The translations under genes and the position numbers were made by a program. Shown piece after piece: positions 11,910-19,081 of a stretch of DNA of 28,154 nucleotides (within the stretch, counting starts at the first letter, position 1; each line of letters opens with the position of its first letter). The DNA comes from a virus. The stretch is from positions 1 through 28,154 of IMG/VR virus record IMGVR_UViG_3300025759_000521, one strand, 5' to 3'. The notes under the pieces are model-generated. The model searched no databases, was not told the origin of the DNA, and saw only the letters and a program-made list of their open reading frames with translations.

Positions 11910-12649
11910 CTCAGTGCTCCATTCGACCGGCTCTGACCCAAACCGTTCGCGTTGAGGTTCATCGACGCCCCGTGCGAGCGTCCGCTTGAGTATGCTCCGC
12001 TATGCGTGTTGGCGTAGCGAGGTGCGGCAGACCGAAGCCTGACGTTGTCGTTGATCCATGCGTCAGCCGCTTCAGTTCCGGTGGCGAGTCGCACAAGGGC
12101 CGTCGTGTTCCCGGCGTACTGCTGTTCACGCTTAACCCTAGCGTCACGAAGCTGGCGACGGATGCCATCGACGGCACCCTCTAGCCAAGACCGACGCCAG
12201 TAACGAGGCGCGTATTCGTACTCAGCCTTGTACTGCTTGAGTGCTTTTCGCGACAGTCGGTCGAGGTCAGCCACCAAGCGCGAGAGAAGGTAGGTCGCGA
12301 CAGCGCGATCTGATTCCTTGCCGACAATGGTGATGCGGCTCGTTCCACTGGTGTAGTACATCCGGCATCCATGATGGCTCGCCAGAGTGCTTGCCAGTTG
12401 GGACACCCAAGGGGTGCTCTTCCTTGCGCCACCGACACCCATGTCGCGGGTGTCCACCTGTTCCGCTTGGACATCCTCTTGCTCATAACGAGAGAAGTCG
12501 ATGTCGGTTGCGGTCAGACGGTGCTGCGCCAGGAGTTCGCTAACCTTGGCCGCGAACGCAGCAGCCTCATGCTCGTTGCCGATAGCCGCCGCACTGTCCG
12601 CGTGATCGCGGAGCTTGCGGATGCGAAGCAGGAGTGCTTCGTGAGTCAT
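11906..12649 (-). CDS. DUF2786-like protein
   Basis: A 247-residue protein. Its N-terminal 45 residues (LLLRIRKLRDHADSAA, then NEHEAAAFAAKVSELLAQH and LTATDID) match the DUF2786 pattern, a small helical domain found in many phage and mobile-element proteins. The middle (residues 70-150) contains RITIVGKESDRAVATYLLSRL, as in the usual second domain of these proteins, and the tail is Ser/Gly/Asn-rich. The ATG at 12649 has GGAGG eight bases upstream. A TTGACA box at 12712-12707 lies about 60 bases upstream, but no good -10 follows. Function of the family is unknown; zinc- or peptidase-type activity is not visible. Confidence 0.75.
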   Translation of the reverse strand: MTHEALLLRIRKLRDHADSAAAIGNEHEAAAFAAKVSELLAQHRLTATDIDFSRYEQEDVQAEQVDTRDMGVGGARKSTPWVSQLASTLASHHGCRMYYTSGTSRITIVGKESDRAVATYLLSRLVADLDRLSRKALKQYKAEYEYAPRYWRRSWLEGAVDGIRRQLRDARVKREQQYAGNTTALVRLATGTEAADAWINDNVRLRSAAPRYANTHSGAYSSGRSHGASMNLNANGLGQSRSNGALR

Positions 12650-12722
12650 TGCCACCTCCCATGGTGCAATCAATTGTGTCCATCAAGATCGCACGATAAG
12701 TGGGGGTGTCAAGGAGGTAAGT

Positions 12723-12815
12723 CTACGCCTGTAGAAAGAACCAGATTACGGAACCCCAAAAGAGTCCACACACGACAAACGTCAATAAGCAGCCGCGCAA
12801 AGCGTCACGGTTCAT
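12723..12815 (-). CDS. Very small membrane protein
   Basis: A 30-codon ORF with AGGAGC before the ATG, overlapping the upstream stop as ATGA. The product is one hydrophobic helix (LLTFVVCGLFWGSVIWFFL, residues 10-28) with a basic start. It follows the structural operon near lysis-type candidates, so a lysis or membrane accessory role is possible but unproven. Confidence 0.55.
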   Translation of the reverse strand: MNRDALRGCLLTFVVCGLFWGSVIWFFLQA

Positions 12816-12973
12816 GGATGCTCCTGTGGGTAGACGTTACCGAGCAGGAGGGCGCGCACCTGGCGAGCGTAACCCAGTAAACTCTTGTCGTCGTCAGCCT
12901 TCGCTATACGATCCAGCAGTCTTTGGACTTCGCCTTCCTTCGTACCCACTACTTCGCGCTTCCGTGCTGCCAT
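12812..12973 (-). CDS. Small charged hypothetical protein
   Basis: A 53-residue protein with an excellent GGGGAGGTGATCG ribosome site ahead of its ATG. Basic and helical (GEVQRLLDRIAKADDDKSLL, then GYARQVRALLL). It is coupled to the 30-residue membrane protein downstream and lies 64 bases after the stop of the 13037 gene. No family recognised. It is too short for common gene finders, but the ribosome site makes it convincing. Confidence 0.65.
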   Translation of the reverse strand: MAARKREVVGTKEGEVQRLLDRIAKADDDKSLLGYARQVRALLLGNVYPQEHP

Positions 12974-13036
12974 CGATCACCTCCCCTGTTTTCGTTTGGC
13001 TAGAAACGATACAAGCGATGGTGAGAGTGCCGCAAG

Positions 13037-13375
13037 TTATCGGTCGCTGTCGCGCGACCTTGAATCGTCTTGCACGGTCAGTTGGATCATTTCGTCCAAC
13101 TTCTCTTCAAGCCGGATCAACGAAGCGTCTTGGCGGTCTACCGCAACAGAGAACTCGCGCAACGTGACGAGTTGGGATGCCTGACGTTGGGATACGGCTG
13201 TAGCCTCAAGGGTCGCGATACGATGGCCTAGCTCCATCAACGTCCTGGTCGTCCAAGCCCCAAGACCCAACGCCACCGTCAGGCACACACCAAGCACTGT
13301 TTGCACAAAAGGGTGAACGATTACCCTCACAGGGCGTCCGTCGCCATCACCTTGAGTGGAGGCATAAATCATCAT
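13037..13375 (-). CDS. Membrane-anchored coiled-coil protein
   Basis: The 112-residue protein has a hydrophobic helix at about 26-43 (VLGVCLTVALGLGAW) followed by a long heptad-like helix to the C-terminus (LMELGHRIATLEATAV, LIRLEEKLDEMIQL). This is the layout of spanin-type or holin-accessory phage proteins, and its place at the end of the tail module fits lysis. GAGGTGA precedes the tandem ATGs at 13375/13372. Identification as a lysis protein is inference from layout and position. Basic start and acidic tail suggest N-in, C-out. Confidence 0.6.
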   Translation of the reverse strand: MMIYASTQGDGDGRPVRVIVHPFVQTVLGVCLTVALGLGAWTTRTLMELGHRIATLEATAVSQRQASQLVTLREFSVAVDRQDASLIRLEEKLDEMIQLTVQDDSRSRDSDR

Positions 13376-13378
13376 TCA

Positions 13379-13738
13379 TCACCTCAGGCTTGGTCCGACA
13401 TTGATGGTTGCCGTCTGGGTCGGCCCGTCTGTGGTAGCGTCCACGATGTAACCCGCTACCTCGTAGATACCAGACTGATTAAAGTCACCCGCAATAGTCG
13501 TCGCTTCAATGTAGCCGTCCGTCCCATCACCGGCACCAATTGGCGAACCCGTAAAGGTGACACTACCACCCGTGTATGTCTTGCTCGTACCGTCTGGACG
13601 CTTGAGGTCGATCTCCTTGGTAGTCGCCGCCGATATGTTTGCCGCAGACTTGTAGCCCGTCAACGGGTCACGATCCTGAAGTTGGAGAATGATGCGAAAG
13701 CCGACCTGGCCCACAGTCGCATCGTATTCGTGACTCAT
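13379..13738 (-). CDS. Probable virion accessory protein, Ig/BppU-like beta fold
   Basis: A 119-residue beta-rich protein: AATTKEIDLKRPDGTSKTY, VTFTGSPIGAGDG and GIYEVAGYIVDATTDG. The pattern of a strand with PDG turn and a YxV-G-x-I strand is that of small phage baseplate or fibre-associated Ig-like proteins (the BppU N-terminal type). ATGA overlap with the previous small gene. It sits directly downstream of the large fibre gene. Structural assignment rests on pattern and context. Confidence 0.65.
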   Translation of the reverse strand: MSHEYDATVGQVGFRIILQLQDRDPLTGYKSAANISAATTKEIDLKRPDGTSKTYTGGSVTFTGSPIGAGDGTDGYIEATTIAGDFNQSGIYEVAGYIVDATTDGPTQTATINVGPSLR

Positions 13739-13890
13739 CTCAGTACCTCACTCACCGAAGCTGAATCCTTTTGTGCCTTACGCAGCACACGGGTTACATA
13801 GTCGGCTTCACAAAGCATCAAGGTTGATACGTCGGTCGATTTTATGGTCGCTTGGCTGTAAACGACGGGCACAATGATTAATTCGGTCAT
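13735..13890 (-). CDS. Small protein in the tail module
   Basis: A 51-codon ORF fully embedded in the coupled chain: ATGA overlap with the upstream gene and ATGA with the downstream one. Sequence starts MTELIIVPVVYSQ and includes a central CEADYVTRVLRKAQK. Not long enough for family recognition, and absent from ordinary gene calls; the junctions argue strongly that it is translated. Likely a minor virion or assembly protein by position. Confidence 0.6.
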   Translation of the reverse strand: MTELIIVPVVYSQATIKSTDVSTLMLCEADYVTRVLRKAQKDSASVSEVLR

Positions 13891-14045
13891 GCCTTCAGTA
13901 CCTTCTCAGCAAAGCTCCGGTAAAACCCAACTACAAAGATGTGGGCTCGTCCAATCACCTCTAGTATAAGGCTTTGTCTTCCGTAGCCGAAACACGCCAC
14001 AGAACCGGCGTTTGACCCCTTTCCATACCCGTATGTCGGGATCAC
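13887..14045 (-). CDS. Small Gly/Tyr-rich tail-module protein
   Basis: This 52-residue protein starts with a GTG that overlaps the stop of the fibre gene as GTGA, with GGAG eight bases upstream. The N-terminal half has two GYG blocks (PTYGYGKGSNAGSVACFGYG), a pattern I recognise in small proteins next to phage fibre genes; the C-terminal half is helical and hydrophobic. A 67-residue frame on the same strand (13906-14109) is the shadow of this gene. Function unknown; probably structural. Confidence 0.65.
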   Translation of the reverse strand: MIPTYGYGKGSNAGSVACFGYGRQSLILEVIGRAHIFVVGFYRSFAEKVLKA

Positions 14046-16774
14046 TGGAGGCGCTCCCGACGATCAACACCTTGTCCCTGGTACGGCTGAGTCGCCGCGA
14101 CATCCTCATAGATGTTCGCAGTAACCAGGGGTGTCAGGCCGTCGTCATCGTAGATAGTGAGAGTGCCAGCGGTCGGGTCAGTCTCCAGCCGGTTGCGCGT
14201 GATCTTTTCGATCAGCGTGAGGCGGCGACCGTCAATCAGTTCGTCTATCACAGTCGCGCCGACCGATGAGTCGAGGAGCTTGCCGACTCCACGAACGACC
14301 ACAGTGCCCCCGGTGACTGTCGATTCCAAAATCACCTGACCACTAGCGAGGTCGATAGACGCGCTTTCTAGGCCGGTTTTATTGCGGAGGGTGATGCCAC
14401 CGTGATAGCCACGCATAGATAGAGTGCCGCCGGCGCCACCCATGTCTAGGATTGGTGTGCTTTCTCCGGCTACGCCTGACCAACAGTCCACGATGCTCGC
14501 GGTTGTGTTCCCGCCGCCAACGGTGTTTTTCGTGATTGTACCCATCAGCGTACAGCCGCGAAGCTCGCCGTTTCGGATCTCAAGATCCTCAGCCATGCAG
14601 TTGACGAGGGAGGACTCGTTATCGAGAACCCCCGTCACATACGCCATCGTGATCGTACACTCTTCCAGTGTGGCGTCTTGATCGACTGTGATCGCCGTCC
14701 GACGCATCCCCTCACCCATGATCGTGTAGCCGGTCATCGTTATGGCCGGGCCTATCGTGAGGTCCGACATCGCATGGAGGTGCGTGATGTTGTGCTCTGC
14801 GGCGACCGTCAGCGCATCAGCGATGTTGTCCACTGGGTGGAGCATTGTGCCCTGCGGATAGCGGGTGCCGGATGTGCCGTTTACGGCGTCGATGTGTACA
14901 GCACCGCCGAAGCTCATATCTTGCTGGAACGAGCCGTCGATCAAGTTGTTTACCACGTTGACGTTCGGCCCTGAGTTGTCGATTAGCGTCCCGACGCCTG
15001 TGATGTAAATGGTACAGGCACCCGTGACGGTCGAGTCAAGCTCAAGCGTCCCCGTTACCATGTCGATGGACATGGGCTTGGTGCCGGTCTTGTTGACGAC
15101 CTTCATCTCGCCTGACCAAGCGCGAGCGTTGATCATCGCGTCACCGTTGCAGTCGATAATCGCCGGTTGTCCGACATTGAAAGCGTCTGCGGACGAGCAC
15201 GAGTTCAGCATGATGATCCCCCCAGCGAGGTTCCCTCTCATGCTATACGAAAGGCCAGCAGCTAGGTCGCCACGAACCACGCATCGCTCCGCGTGACCGG
15301 CGAAATTGTCCACGCCTTTCAAGGCGACAGATGTGATATAGGTGCCGCCAGACAGAGGGCCTGTCAGAAGCATATTCCTGTACTCAGCGCCTGTCACCGT
15401 TGCACCCGCAGGGATGGTTAGCGCGGTAGTGCGCGGCGAGCGACCCTGAAAAAGCATATCGGTGTGATCTGGGCCGATGTCCAGAGTCAGATGGTCGGTC
15501 AAGCGAATAGTCGAAAGACCCTTGGCGTTTGCAATGGTCTGCGCGTCGGTTGAGTTGCTGACGGGCTGACGTGAAGTGCCCACCGGGAACAGAGTCCCAG
15601 CAGTGCCTGAGCCTGTGCTCACCCAGACTGAGGCGTCGGCATACGAAGCGAACTCCGCGTCCTCTGAGGTTATGAGTCCGGTGATGTCGAGGCTGTCCGG
15701 TGTCCCCTGGTTGTCAATCGGCGCAATAACACCACGCACCGCGTAGTCGCCGCCACTGACGCTGGCGTTGAGTCTCAGATAGCCAGATCTGAAATCAATG
15801 TTCGCTACGTCACCGGCTTGCGTGTTGTGGATTTCCAACCCGCCTGTGTAGCCGATGATTTGGATGTTTGTGTCCGCAGCCGCCAATAAGTTGCAAAGCT
15901 CGCCGGGAGCCGCACCGGGAATCCCAGAAGCAAGATTGACGCAGCTAAAGTCGTCGCCCAGGAAAACGCGGTTGTCTAAACCGGCGGGGTCAGGGAGTAG
16001 TAGACTCTCAGTGAAGATGCCTCGCAGATTTTGAAAACCACCAAAAAATCCGACGAAATCACCGTAAAATGGATCTGTACCTCCCGCCGTGCCCGAGAGA
16101 TACGTCCTCTCAAATCGTGTGCCGTTGACGACATTGCCCGTGGCAAGGAAAATATGCTGACCCGACGTGATCGGCACGATGTTGAGATCCGACACATCGA
16201 CGTCAATCGTGATCGGGGTGGCAACGCCACCCGCGAAAAATCGAATCTCGTAGATGCCATACTCAGCACAGAGTTGGGCAGCGTCCGAGAAATTGTCTAC
16301 GGGTTGAGCTGGTGTCCCCCAAGGATGTTCGATTGCGGTCGCGGGTGCGCCGTTAATGGAGTCAAGCCACACAGCGCCTTGATAGTCGAGACGTTCTTGG
16401 AAGCCGCTGATGTCCTGAAGGCCCGCCGAGTTCGCTGACCGGATCGACACTTGGTTGACGTTCGTCACGTCCGCGACGTTGCTGTTTGCGCCAGCCAGGT
16501 TGACCGCATATTGACCGTCCTCGAAAGTCACCGTGTAGCCGTTGATGATTTCGATGACGCGAGCAAGTGTCACACCCCCGACCGTAACCGTCGTGTTGTG
16601 GCGGTGCGTGTCGAGGTACGGCATCCCTTGCGCGTCGTCCTCGAGATCTTTCAGGGTCAGGCGAAACGTGTCGAGGTCAAGCTGCCTAATCTCAGTCGGA
16701 GTAGACTGAACAAGCGTCGTGTCGGCCTTCGGGACATTAATGATCTTCTGCCCCCAATCCACTGAGATCGCCAT
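14042..16774 (-). CDS. Large tail fibre / receptor-binding type virion protein
   Basis: A 910-residue protein. N-terminus (WGQKIINVPKADTTLVQS, YLDTHRHNTTVTVGGVTLAR, IINGYTVTFEDGQYAVNL) and C-terminus (DPTAGTLTIYDDDG, YQGQGVDRRERL) match a widespread phage virion family, the attachment and closing ends. Between them lie three tandem, diverged units at about 130-380, 380-620 and 622-860. Each begins with an (A)VW/H...NG..GT..P.GT..PV.N block and continues into beta-helix-like, Gly/Asn/Thr-rich sequence. This suggests a trimeric beta-helical fibre for host binding, located at the tail tip. It is coupled to small proteins downstream. The ATG follows the coiled-coil gene after three bases. Confidence 0.8.
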   Translation of the reverse strand: MAISVDWGQKIINVPKADTTLVQSTPTEIRQLDLDTFRLTLKDLEDDAQGMPYLDTHRHNTTVTVGGVTLARVIEIINGYTVTFEDGQYAVNLAGANSNVADVTNVNQVSIRSANSAGLQDISGFQERLDYQGAVWLDSINGAPATAIEHPWGTPAQPVDNFSDAAQLCAEYGIYEIRFFAGGVATPITIDVDVSDLNIVPITSGQHIFLATGNVVNGTRFERTYLSGTAGGTDPFYGDFVGFFGGFQNLRGIFTESLLLPDPAGLDNRVFLGDDFSCVNLASGIPGAAPGELCNLLAAADTNIQIIGYTGGLEIHNTQAGDVANIDFRSGYLRLNASVSGGDYAVRGVIAPIDNQGTPDSLDITGLITSEDAEFASYADASVWVSTGSGTAGTLFPVGTSRQPVSNSTDAQTIANAKGLSTIRLTDHLTLDIGPDHTDMLFQGRSPRTTALTIPAGATVTGAEYRNMLLTGPLSGGTYITSVALKGVDNFAGHAERCVVRGDLAAGLSYSMRGNLAGGIIMLNSCSSADAFNVGQPAIIDCNGDAMINARAWSGEMKVVNKTGTKPMSIDMVTGTLELDSTVTGACTIYITGVGTLIDNSGPNVNVVNNLIDGSFQQDMSFGGAVHIDAVNGTSGTRYPQGTMLHPVDNIADALTVAAEHNITHLHAMSDLTIGPAITMTGYTIMGEGMRRTAITVDQDATLEECTITMAYVTGVLDNESSLVNCMAEDLEIRNGELRGCTLMGTITKNTVGGGNTTASIVDCWSGVAGESTPILDMGGAGGTLSMRGYHGGITLRNKTGLESASIDLASGQVILESTVTGGTVVVRGVGKLLDSSVGATVIDELIDGRRLTLIEKITRNRLETDPTAGTLTIYDDDGLTPLVTANIYEDVAATQPYQGQGVDRRERLQ

Positions 16775-16777
16775 AGC

Positions 16778-17017
16778 CTAACTCCGACTCGTCGGGCCGC
16801 GATTCGCCAAGGCGACAGCCGCCAACGCTTGCACTCGTGCCTCTAGCTCTACTACCCGCTGCTGCAAGGCGACGTGCTGCTGCTTTACGGCGGCGACCTC
16901 CTCCGCGCTCTCAGTTTTAAACCGGCTAATCGCATCTGCCAGCGACACCGAGTTGCGGTATTCGATAGACCGCGAAAGCACGCGCCGTTCTTCGGGAGTG
17001 ATGTCGTTGAGGCTCAT
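16778..17017 (-). CDS. Small coiled-coil protein
   Basis: A 79-residue, almost completely helical protein with a C-terminal coiled coil (EEVAAVKQQHVALQQRVVEL then EARVQALAAVALA). It could be a trimerisation or chaperone partner of the adjoining fibre proteins. ATGA overlap with the upstream fibre-like gene. Assignment to the virion module is by context; composition excludes an enzyme. Confidence 0.65.
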   Translation of the reverse strand: MSLNDITPEERRVLSRSIEYRNSVSLADAISRFKTESAEEVAAVKQQHVALQQRVVELEARVQALAAVALANRGPTSRS

Positions 17018-18654
17018 TGGTCGAGGATTAGCAGCACGGTCACGTCGAAACCGGTGTCGCTAATGGTTCCGGTGATCTGCCCTGTCTTGTAATACGGGCC
17101 GGGGGGCGAAGCGTAGCGGACACGACCAGTGACGGGTTGCGGATTTGTGTAGGCAAAACCCGCGTCCTCGATGACACCAGACCCATTGGTCGTGCCGGAC
17201 AGGATGTCGGTACCAACAGCCAGGTCGCCGCCGCTTGCAGCCTCTAACAAAACGCGAGCCCCAGAGATCGCGCTCTGATCGTCGGCGTCTAGCACCGTGA
17301 CGCGCACCGTTTTTGTATTGTTGATTACGACTGACGCGCCCGCCGAGCGATACGTCGGCGTGTTGGTATTGTCGCCGCCGATGTTGATTGTGACCGTGCC
17401 GCTTGTGGCTGAAACGAAGATCGCGGCGTCGTTAGTCGTGTCTGCACCGTAGCCGGTGAAGCGGAGGCCGGTCAGGTTATAGGTCGTCGCCGTATCCAGT
17501 TCAATCGCGTGACCAGAACCGGCCTGCTCAAACTCCGTATCGTGTAGGCCGGTCGTCGTACCGAAGGTCGGATCTTGCAGGCAAGCCACAGCAGAAGCGG
17601 AGTCGGTCACGATCTTGGCGTTCTGAATCTCCGCGCTGCTCTGTGTCAGAAGAGAACATCCGACCGTCGCGCCATTAACATCGACTGCGCTAGTCAGAGT
17701 GACGTTGCGAAAGTTCGTCAAGACGCCCGTGATCGTCGCCGTGCCGCTAGTCCCAGACACCACAAAGTCAGGGCGCGTGTCGCTGGTGGCCGATGAGCCA
17801 AGACCGATATGCGTGGAAGCGTCCGAAAACACAGAGGTGGCATTTTGCAGATCGACGAGGACGCCAAGGTCACCTGGCCCGTGGTAACCGTCAGGGTAGA
17901 CCACGACCTCATCTGCCGACGTGAAGACAGTGGCAGTAGCTGATCCAATGTCGAGTCGTCCATTGCAGGTAATCGGTGACCCTGCACCAGCGGCTTGCGT
18001 TACGACGCCGTAGCGGTTGGTGGAGGTATTTTGGTCGCTCTCCACGAAGTCGGCGTAGGTGCCGTCAGGGTCAGCACCGTCGCCACTGACCAGCAAGAGG
18101 CCCGTGCCGATGTCGATGGCGTCAAGTCCGACGTTTTCTGCCTTCGAGTTTCCATTCTGGAACGCCGCCTCAAAACCAAAATAGTCCACCGCTGTGAGGC
18201 TAGGTGAACCAGACCCTGTGCCTTCCCGCCATGCTGCGATGTTGGGGTTGAGTCCGAAAATGAGGAAGCCGCCCTGCGGAGGGTATTCGTCGAAACGTCC
18301 CCGATTCGCATTGGTTCCCGCGACAATGTAGTGATAGAAGGCGTTGTTCGCAGAACCGAGTGAAACCCTAGCGCCAGCGGCCACCACAAGGTCCGCAAAG
18401 TCTGCGACTACGGCCTTCACAAACCAGAGAGGACGATTGGCGGCGGTCATATCCACAGCACCAGTGCCGGGGTCGTAATCAATGCCGCCGAACGACGCAG
18501 AGGTTATCTGCTTGTTGACGATGTTAGAGCCTTGATAACGGTTCTGCGGCTCTGCTGACGGCGATGGCCCCGTCGAGTTAAGGTTGCCCCAGTTAGTATT
18601 CGCGTCGGAGGCGTTTACCCTCGTGCCCTGGAATGACACAGCCACGGCGGTCAT
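17014..18654 (-). CDS. Beta-rich tail spike / fibre-like protein
   Basis: A 546-residue protein rich in Gly, Thr, Ser, Ala and Asn with few charged residues, typical of parallel beta-helix spikes. Recurrent VTL, ATVGC, ATTYNLTGLRF and GTVTINIGG strand-type patterns occupy residues 230-440. The last 100 residues (KTVRVTVLDADDQSAISGAR, with GTTNGSGV) look like a carboxypeptidase-regulatory or Ig-like domain. N-terminal STGPSPSAEPQNRYQG may be the attachment part. Role in host binding is inferred from type and neighbours. No catalytic motif of a depolymerase was recognised. Confidence 0.7.
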   Translation of the reverse strand: MTAVAVSFQGTRVNASDANTNWGNLNSTGPSPSAEPQNRYQGSNIVNKQITSASFGGIDYDPGTGAVDMTAANRPLWFVKAVVADFADLVVAAGARVSLGSANNAFYHYIVAGTNANRGRFDEYPPQGGFLIFGLNPNIAAWREGTGSGSPSLTAVDYFGFEAAFQNGNSKAENVGLDAIDIGTGLLLVSGDGADPDGTYADFVESDQNTSTNRYGVVTQAAGAGSPITCNGRLDIGSATATVFTSADEVVVYPDGYHGPGDLGVLVDLQNATSVFSDASTHIGLGSSATSDTRPDFVVSGTSGTATITGVLTNFRNVTLTSAVDVNGATVGCSLLTQSSAEIQNAKIVTDSASAVACLQDPTFGTTTGLHDTEFEQAGSGHAIELDTATTYNLTGLRFTGYGADTTNDAAIFVSATSGTVTINIGGDNTNTPTYRSAGASVVINNTKTVRVTVLDADDQSAISGARVLLEAASGGDLAVGTDILSGTTNGSGVIEDAGFAYTNPQPVTGRVRYASPPGPYYKTGQITGTISDTGFDVTVLLILDQ

Positions 18655-18656
18655 TA

Positions 18657-19070
18657 CTACTTGACCCCTTCAAAACCATCCAGCGATCCGTTGATCGTGA
18701 ATAAAAGGCCCATGGCATATTCAAACCAAGCTTGTGCTTCTGCCAGAGTGATCTCTCCAGCCTCATGGCGAACGTCGATGGCGGCAAGGTGAGCAGCATT
18801 TTCGGCGACAAACTCCGCTGCGTCTTGCGCTTCGCCCTTCTTAATCGCAAATGCTACCGCGTCTTCATCGAAGTTCTGAGAAATGAATCGCAACGACTCA
18901 GGCAGATATTCGTTTTTTCCATCTTCCCCGACGCCGACTAGTTTGGCAGTCGCCTTGACGCCTCGTATAGGTTGGTCAGGACTTGAAGGCGCAGAGTAAA
19001 CAAATTGAGAAACGTGAAGCCGATTGAACGTGACATCTGGATAGCGCCGATCAGCGACATCGATACTCAT
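18657..19070 (-). CDS. Hypothetical virion-module protein
   Basis: A 137-residue protein: N-terminal beta part (VTFNRLHVSQFVYSAPSSPD, GVKATAKLVGVGEDG) and a helical, Ala-rich C-terminal part (AEFVAENAAHLAAI, LAEAQAWFEYAMGLL). It lies between two large virion genes with gaps of 11 and 2 bases. Could be a head-tail joining or tail accessory protein; no family recognised. Confidence 0.6.
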   Translation of the reverse strand: MSIDVADRRYPDVTFNRLHVSQFVYSAPSSPDQPIRGVKATAKLVGVGEDGKNEYLPESLRFISQNFDEDAVAFAIKKGEAQDAAEFVAENAAHLAAIDVRHEAGEITLAEAQAWFEYAMGLLFTINGSLDGFEGVK

Positions 19071-19081
19071 CTAGGCCATCC

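Noticed and set aside
12684-12712. Promoter with TTGACA ahead of the DUF2786-like gene
   Set aside because: The -35 box is perfect, but no acceptable -10 lies 15-19 bases downstream, so I do not list it as a feature.
13906-14109. Minus-strand frame of 67 codons
   Set aside because: Overlaps the small GYG-rich gene in another frame; that gene has a GTGA start junction and a ribosome site, this frame does not.
16031-16438. Plus-strand frames opposite the fibre genes
   Set aside because: Antisense to long, family-like virion proteins; no independent support.
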